From positions 6,568-70,567 of the forward strand of contig DASXRU010000251.1 in the NCBI GenBank assembly GCA_036506395.1: a stretch of 64,000 nucleotides of DNA, given 5' to 3'. The translations under genes were made by a program, and so were the position numbers. Positions 58,951-64,000 of this stretch are shown here, in pieces (positions within the stretch are counted from its first letter, which is position 1; every line of letters begins with the position of its first letter). Source of the stretch: DASXRU01 sp036506395. GTDB taxonomy: Bacteria; Acidobacteriota; Blastocatellia; Pyrinomonadales; Pyrinomonadaceae. The notes under the pieces are model-generated. The model was not told the DNA's origin, did no database searches, and was given only the letters and a program-made list of their open reading frames with translations.

Positions 58951-61900
58951 CTATGGCTGGCCCTCCGTCGCCGGCGGCTTCACGACGACTGCTGGAATGT
59001 TCTGATCGTGCACCAGTTGGTTGAAAGCCGGCACATCGGTTTTCATAAGCTGTGCCAGCCGCTGTAGCTGTGCCTCAATCTGCGTCACGATTTCATCATA
59101 GACGACCAATGACTGATCGGTGGGCGGAGTTTCAGACCCGGAAACCACACCGCCCAGTGCGGCTAGTTTGTTGTTTAGCCGAATCGGAAAGTTCAAAGGG
59201 TCCTGGCTGCTCTGGTTCTTCGTTTGGTAGAGCGCTTCCTCGACGCTGGTCAGGTTCTTGTTCAAGGTTGTGCCGGCGTCGTTTATGGCTTTGGCTCCCG
59301 GCTGGTCCTTGACACGCTTCAGCAGATCCTCCACTTGCTTACGCACATCACGAATCTGAACGATCGCATTATGAGTTTCATTTAGCTTGTCGCGAATCTT
59401 CAGCGCCAGATCGAGTTGCCTGGCGTAATCAGCAGGCGTGGTCTGCAGGCGCGGATCCGGCTTCACTTCAAAAGCCTCAGTCATCGTCTTCCCATCAACG
59501 GTTAGCTTCACCTGATAACTGCCGGGGGCGATGCGCGGCCCCCGTGTCTCACCGGCCCATAGAATCATTCCCGGAAAGCGCACTGCCTCCGCGTAGCGCA
59601 AATCCCACACGAACCGGTTCAGCCCAACGTCGGTGGTCACACGTGCGGGCGCTCCGCCTCTGCCAAAAGATTCAGATTCCTCGCCGGAGGGCGCTTGCGG
59701 TTGTTCGGGAGGAGTCTGGACCTGGGCCGTTCCCGGCGCGGGAGTGGGTTGCGGCTTTGGTGCTTTTGCCGTGAACTTGCGAATCGACTTGCCACCGGCA
59801 TCAAGAAACTCGAGCACAACATCGGTTGCCGGTTTTGTTTTCAGCGAGTAATAGACGACTACTCCGTTGGGAGGATTTTTCCCGATGGTCGCTGTGGCCG
59901 GCAGATTGAAACCCCCGCCCCCCGGCATGCGATAAGCGTCTTTGGGCTTGAAGAGCTGCGTCTCCAGAACAGTGTTGCGGCCCGCGGCCGTCATCTGATG
60001 CAATAGCGGCAACTCGTCAAAGATCCAAAACGAACGCCCCTGGGTCGCGGCCACCAGCTCCCGCTCGCGTTTATGAATTGCCAGATCGGTTATCGGCACT
60101 ACTGGAAGGTTGAACTGCATCGATAGCCAATTCGCGCCGTCATCAAGCGACATGTACATGCCGGTCTCGGTGCCGGCGTAAAGCAAGCCACGCTTGTTCG
60201 GGTCTTCGCGAACCACGCGCGTAAAGGCGTTGTCGGGAATGCCGCTGGTAATCTTCTTCCAGGTCTTGCCGTAGTCGCTGGTCTTGTAAAGATAAGGTTT
60301 GTAGTCGTCAAACTTGTACATCGTTGCGGCCACATACGCCGAGGCCGGATCGAAAGGCGAAGCTTCGAGGGAATTTATTTGAATCCATTCGGGCATGATC
60401 TCTTTTGGTGGCGTGACGTTGGCCCAGTCCTTTCCGCCGTCTCGCGTAACATAGACGAGACCGTCGTCCGAACCACTCCAGATCGTTCCGGCCTGCACGG
60501 GCGATTCCATCACTGTGAAGATCGTGTCGTAATACTCGATGCTGGTGTTGTCTTTCGTGATTGGGCCACCTGAGGAAAGTTGTTTCGACTTGTCATTGCG
60601 CGTCAGGTCAGGACTGATGACCTGCCAGCTTTGTCCTTCATTGGTTGATTTGAAAAGCACATTGGCGCCCGCGTAGAGCGTATTCGGATCGTGCGGCGAA
60701 AAAACGATGGGAAAGTTCCACTGGAAGCGATACTTCAAAGCATCGGCGCCCCAGCCCATAGGATTGTTGGGGTAGGGATTGACGTCGCGCAGTTGATCGG
60801 TGTGATGGTCATAGCGGGTGATCAGGCCGTCGTATGAACCGGCAAAAACGATCTCTGAATCCTTTGGCGAAGGGGCAATCCAGCCCGATTCTCCACCGCC
60901 AACGTCGAACCAATCTTCCCGGGTAATGCCGCTACTCGTACTGCGGCTGGAGATGCGAACCGTAGAATTGTCCTGCTGCGCGCCATAGACGTGGTAGGGA
61001 AAATCATTATCCAGCGCCACACGATAAAACTGCGCCGTGGGTTGGTCCTGCTCGCTCCAGCTCTTACCTCCATTGAACGAAACGTTCGCGCCGCCATCGT
61101 TACTATTGATCATGCGGTTCGGATCGTCGGGGGCGATCCAGAGATCATGATTGTCGCCGTGCGGCACCGAGATGGAGGTGAAGGTCTTGCCCGCATCGTT
61201 CGATTTGTAGAAACCGGTGTTGAGCACATAAACGGTGTCCGCGTTTTTAGAATCGGCATAGATGCGCGAGTAGTACCAGGCGCGCTGCCGCAGATTGCGC
61301 TGCTCGTTAGTCTTCGTCCACGTCTTGCCGCCATTATCAGAGCGAAACACGCCACCGTCTTCTGCTTCGACAATCGCCCACACGCGATCGGGATTCGCCG
61401 GCGAAACAGTGATGCCGACGATGCCAATCGTGCCCTTCGGCAGTCCCTGGTTGCGAGTTATTTCCGACCAGGTGTCGCCGCCGTCAGTTGATTTGAAGAT
61501 GCCACTGCCCGAGCCGCCGCTCTCCAGTGTCCATGGCTTTCGATAGACTTCCCAGAAGCCGGCGTAGATGTTATTCGGATTTGCAGGATCGATAATCAGA
61601 TCACATGCTCCGGCTTTGTCGCTGCGAAAAAGAACCTTGTCCCAGGTCTTGCCGCCATCTTTCGAGCGAAACACGCCGCGCTGCTGGTTGGGCGCCCATA
61701 CGTGTCCCTGTGCCGCTACGTATACGATGTCCGGATTCTTCGGATGAACCCGAATGCGCGAAATCTGTCGCGTGTCTTCGAGCCCTATGCGTTTCCACGT
61801 TTTGCCGGCATCAGTTGATTTATAAACGCCATCGCCGTGCGAAACGTTGCCGCGAATCGGCGACTCGCCCATGCCGACGTAAACCGTATTCGGATCAGAA

Positions 61901-62235
61901 TCGGATAGACCGATGGCGCCCACCGAGCCGGTGCCGAAGACCGAGCCATCGCTGACGGCTTCCCAGTTGATCCCGCCATCTGTTGTCTTCCACACTCCGC
62001 CACCGGTGCCGCCAAAATAGAAGACCATTGGCTGAGACGCCACCCCGGCGACCGCGGTAGAACGCCCACCGCGAAACGGACCGATCGCCCGCCATTGCAG
62101 AGTTTTCAGGGCATCTGTTTCTTTTTGGGGAGACTGCGACGCAGGTGTTGGTTGCTGGCCGTTGATAGAGGCTGTCATCAAAGTTACGGCGAGCAGCAGC
62201 GAAAGAAACGACAGCAGACGAAGACACTTCAACAT
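58951..62235 (-). CDS. large secreted sortilin/VPS10-like BNR propeller protein
   Basis: A protein of 1094 residues from ATG 62235 (AAGGAG nine bases upstream). The frame is open to 62313. A signal peptide (about 1-26) is followed by a series of BNR/sortilin blades, each with a DGG/DAGK-TW turn (TDGGINWE, KDGGKTWDK, TDGGDTWSE, SDNGGKTWTK, SNDAGKTF and others), up to about residue 720. A Pro-rich linker (near 840-870) and a helical C-terminus follow. Such proteins are annotated glycosyl hydrolase BNR or sortilin-like in Acidobacteriota. No catalytic residues could be assigned. It precedes the Smr gene by 3 bp. Confidence 0.85.
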   Translation of the reverse strand: MLKCLRLLSFLSLLLAVTLMTASINGQQPTPASQSPQKETDALKTLQWRAIGPFRGGRSTAVAGVASQPMVFYFGGTGGGVWKTTDGGINWEAVSDGSVFGTGSVGAIGLSDSDPNTVYVGMGESPIRGNVSHGDGVYKSTDAGKTWKRIGLEDTRQISRIRVHPKNPDIVYVAAQGHVWAPNQQRGVFRSKDGGKTWDKVLFRSDKAGACDLIIDPANPNNIYAGFWEVYRKPWTLESGGSGSGIFKSTDGGDTWSEITRNQGLPKGTIGIVGITVSPANPDRVWAIVEAEDGGVFRSDNGGKTWTKTNEQRNLRQRAWYYSRIYADSKNADTVYVLNTGFYKSNDAGKTFTSISVPHGDNHDLWIAPDDPNRMINSNDGGANVSFNGGKSWSEQDQPTAQFYRVALDNDFPYHVYGAQQDNSTVRISSRSTSSGITREDWFDVGGGESGWIAPSPKDSEIVFAGSYDGLITRYDHHTDQLRDVNPYPNNPMGWGADALKYRFQWNFPIVFSPHDPNTLYAGANVLFKSTNEGQSWQVISPDLTRNDKSKQLSSGGPITKDNTSIEYYDTIFTVMESPVQAGTIWSGSDDGLVYVTRDGGKDWANVTPPKEIMPEWIQINSLEASPFDPASAYVAATMYKFDDYKPYLYKTSDYGKTWKKITSGIPDNAFTRVVREDPNKRGLLYAGTETGMYMSLDDGANWLSMQFNLPVVPITDLAIHKRERELVAATQGRSFWIFDELPLLHQMTAAGRNTVLETQLFKPKDAYRMPGGGGFNLPATATIGKNPPNGVVVYYSLKTKPATDVVLEFLDAGGKSIRKFTAKAPKPQPTPAPGTAQVQTPPEQPQAPSGEESESFGRGGAPARVTTDVGLNRFVWDLRYAEAVRFPGMILWAGETRGPRIAPGSYQVKLTVDGKTMTEAFEVKPDPRLQTTPADYARQLDLALKIRDKLNETHNAIVQIRDVRKQVEDLLKRVKDQPGAKAINDAGTTLNKNLTSVEEALYQTKNQSSQDPLNFPIRLNNKLAALGGVVSGSETPPTDQSLVVYDEIVTQIEAQLQRLAQLMKTDVPAFNQLVHDQNIPAVVVKPPATEGQP

Positions 62236-62272
62236 TGCGATAGGCTCCTTTGATTTGTGATGTCGCCGAAGT

Positions 62273-62633
62273 GGCACAGACTTCAGTCTGTGTTGGATCG
62301 CTAGGGACGGCAAAGGCCCCCCAGACTAAAGTCTCCGGCCATGATGGCTCTCAATGAAGGCGACGGCTGCGCATGATAACAACAGAGGCGTTCTCTTGTC
62401 GCGCTTTTGTCAACACGTGAGTCATTCTTGACACTCGCGCGCGGGCGCGGATAGACTCCCACTCTTTCAAATCACAGCATGGAGTGACACGGACCTTAGT
62501 CTGTCGCTTAACAGTTTCCCCTCTCCCATCTGGGAGAGGGGTCAGGCGAGAGGGACTGACGCATACAAGCCCCATCCCAACCCTCCCCCAACGGGGGAGG
62601 GAGATGCAGAACGGCCAGACTAAAGCCTGTATC
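62273..62633. repeat. cluster of short palindromes between the propeller gene and mdh
   Basis: Four copies of an AGACT-N2-AGTCT-like palindrome occur near 62276-62288, 62319-62333, 62490-62503 and 62613-62628. Two CCCTCTCC/GGGAGAGG-type stem-loops lie at 62518-62541 and 62581-62601. Together they fill the 415-bp gap 62236-62650, which has no gene. The second type resembles the outer arms of the 58.2-58.5 kb element. Confidence 0.65.
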
Positions 62634-62650
62634 GCGAAAGGATTGAATCG

Positions 62651-63583
62651 ATGGGTGCGCGAAAAAAGATCACGGTAGTTGGCGCGGGCAATGTCGGCGC
62701 CACGGCGGCACACTGGCTGGCGTCTAAAGAATTGGGCGATGTTGTTCTGGTGGACATCGTCGAAGGCGTGCCGCAAGGCAAGGCACTCGATCTCGCCGAG
62801 ACCGCCCCGATCGAAGGCTTCGATGTGCGCCTTACCGGCACAAATGGATATGACGACACCAGAGATTCCGACGTTGTCATTATTACTGCCGGCCTGCCAC
62901 GAAAGCCGGGCATGAGCCGCGACGATCTTTTGAAGACGAATGCAGATATCGTTTCGAAGTGCGTTGATGAAATTGTAAAGCGTTCGCCCGACACTATCCT
63001 GATTATCGTTTCAAATCCCCTCGATGCCATGTGCCAGGTGGCGCTGCGGCGCTCGGGCTTTCCCAAGCACCGCGTGATTGGCATGGCAGGTGTGCTGGAT
63101 TCTGCGCGCATGCGCTGCTTCCTCGCCGAAGCGCTGGACGTTTCGGTGGAGAACGTAACGGCGTTCGTCCTGGGCGGCCACGGCGACACGATGGTGCCGC
63201 TGCCGCGCTATTCGACGTGCGCGGGGATTCCCGTAACGGAACTGTTGTCGAAAGATCAGATTGACGCAATCGTAAAACGCACCGCCAACGGCGGCGCTGA
63301 GATCGTGGCTTTACTTAAAACCGGGTCAGCCTACTACGCGCCTTCGGCGGCAGCGGTTGAAATGACAGAATCGATTCTTAAAGACAAGAAAAAGATTCTA
63401 CCGTGCGCCGCTTATCTGGAAGGCGAATACGGTGTCAACGGACTTTACGTGGGCGTGCCTTGCAAGCTGGGCGCGCGCGGACTGGAGCAGGTGATTGAGA
63501 TTACTCTGACGGCGGAAGAACGCATCGCGCTACAGAAGAGCGCGGCGGCCGTGCAGGAACTCGTGAACGTGCTCGGTATCTAG
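62651..63583 (+). CDS. mdh: malate dehydrogenase
   Basis: Mdh oxidises malate to oxaloacetate in the citric acid cycle. It has 310 residues, the LDH-like form. The NAD motif GAGNVGATAA is near residue 11. Substrate-binding Arg residues lie in LPRKPGMSRDDLL. The catalytic Asp/His pair is in AGVLDSARM and LGGHGDTMVPL, and SNPLDAM is present. ATG 62651 is used as start. It is the third citric-cycle enzyme here besides sucCD, but about 20 kb from them, and seems to be a single-gene unit. Confidence 0.96.
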   Translation: MGARKKITVVGAGNVGATAAHWLASKELGDVVLVDIVEGVPQGKALDLAETAPIEGFDVRLTGTNGYDDTRDSDVVIITAGLPRKPGMSRDDLLKTNADIVSKCVDEIVKRSPDTILIIVSNPLDAMCQVALRRSGFPKHRVIGMAGVLDSARMRCFLAEALDVSVENVTAFVLGGHGDTMVPLPRYSTCAGIPVTELLSKDQIDAIVKRTANGGAEIVALLKTGSAYYAPSAAAVEMTESILKDKKKILPCAAYLEGEYGVNGLYVGVPCKLGARGLEQVIEITLTAEERIALQKSAAAVQELVNVLGI

Positions 63584-63672
63584 GGCATTTGCTTCGCCCC
63601 CAGGAAACCACCATCCCGGCTCTTTGTGATTTGCGCTAGCGGAATTGTCGCCGCCTCACGTTCAGAACTCCA

Positions 63673-63984
63673 TTAGTGAAGATGCTCGACAATCAGGCCT
63701 CGTTGGTGAAGTAGTGTCAATCCGAACAGACAGACTTTATCGGCGGCAATATCCAGTGTGGCTGCCTCGCCTGTGGAAAAGGAATTGACGATGTCGCTCA
63801 CGGCGTGGGCGCCATCGCAAAGAGCGAGAAGCCGAGCGGAGTCCTGGTTTAGTTGTACAACTTCCACTCGTTCATTTACCGGACGAAAAACGAGAGTGAC
63901 CGGCGTCGTGGGAACCTGGTCCAGTTTCCCTCTCCTCCTGAGGGAATTCTGAAGCTCCTCAAAATCGATATTCATACGCACCAT
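63673..63984 (-). CDS. PqqD-like small protein, possibly continuing past the window edge
   Basis: A frame of 103 residues from ATG 63984. It remains open to the window edge (64000), so it could be the C-terminal part of a longer protein. VVQLNQDSARLLALCDGAHAVSDIV resembles PqqD/RRE-type peptide-binding domains, which end in a similar L-x-LCDG segment and a helix. No radical SAM or precursor gene is visible in the window. It is convergent with mdh. The call is tentative. Confidence 0.5.
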   Translation of the reverse strand: MVRMNIDFEELQNSLRRRGKLDQVPTTPVTLVFRPVNERVEVVQLNQDSARLLALCDGAHAVSDIVNSFSTGEAATLDIAADKVCLFGLTLLHQRGLIVEHLH

Positions 63985-64000
63985 GCATGTATTAGCTGCC

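Overview
This window reads as bacterial chromosome from an Acidobacteriota-like organism, most probably near class Blastocatellia. That placement is an inference. It rests on mid-50s GC, a PEP-CTERM secreted protein, PD40/TolB-like and BNR (sortilin-like) propeller proteins, LecA-type lectin repeats, and small proteins carrying the CPLC/FCLADG zinc ribbon. No rRNA or phylogenetic marker was compared. Nearly all genes look intact and housekeeping or secretory. I see no prophage, insertion sequence or CRISPR array.

Layout. 0-2.8 kb: the end of a PD40 beta-propeller protein, a periplasmic receiver-like protein and an outer-membrane channel-like protein. 2.8-15.3 kb, mostly minus strand: tsaD, rsmD, an epimerase (plus), recG, a bacilliredoxin, tsaE, nnr, a PEP-CTERM protein, murJ and an NtrC-type regulator. 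15.6-21.4 kb: a minus-strand type IV pilus set (pilT, a TPR gene, PilX/W/V-like and FimT-like prepilin genes). 21.7-31.2 kb: a secreted Gly-rich protein, a PBP4-type peptidase, an Ogg2-like DNA glycosylase, a TPR protein with two aspartic-protease lobes, a PIN toxin with a likely small partner, a lytic transglycosylase, an amidohydrolase and a PrcB-like protein. 31.3-37.4 kb: a MOSC protein, a class III aminotransferase, cysS, thiL and a class I/II aminotransferase. 37.7-45.1 kb: merR, tRNA-Pro(GGG), osmC, then a plus-strand metabolic run: sucC, a MauE-like gene, a beta-CASP nuclease, sucD, a 2-TM protein, ndk, a DUF4190-like gene and nuoI.

45.4-51.3 kb is a possible signalling/transport unit: a class III adenylate cyclase with an SRPBCC-like N-terminus, an ABC ATPase, a cyclic-nucleotide-binding membrane protein, a HAD hydrolase and a MacB-like permease. 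After a zinc-ribbon protein and a secreted M28 peptidase comes tRNA-Arg(CCT). Then a cyclic-di-GMP-I riboswitch stands ahead of a secreted protein and a metzincin-like protease. The window ends with a lectin-repeat protein, an Smr protein, a large sortilin-like propeller protein, mdh and a possible PqqD-like protein.

The most unusual structure is a dispersed family of intergenic inverted repeats whose arms are built from degenerate 7-bp units (28.1, 43.9, 45.1-45.4, 48.0, 49.0 and 54.3 kb). Some run into the ends of coding sequences. A second notable point is tRNA-Arg, where the conserved G19-C56 elbow pair is replaced by C19-G56.
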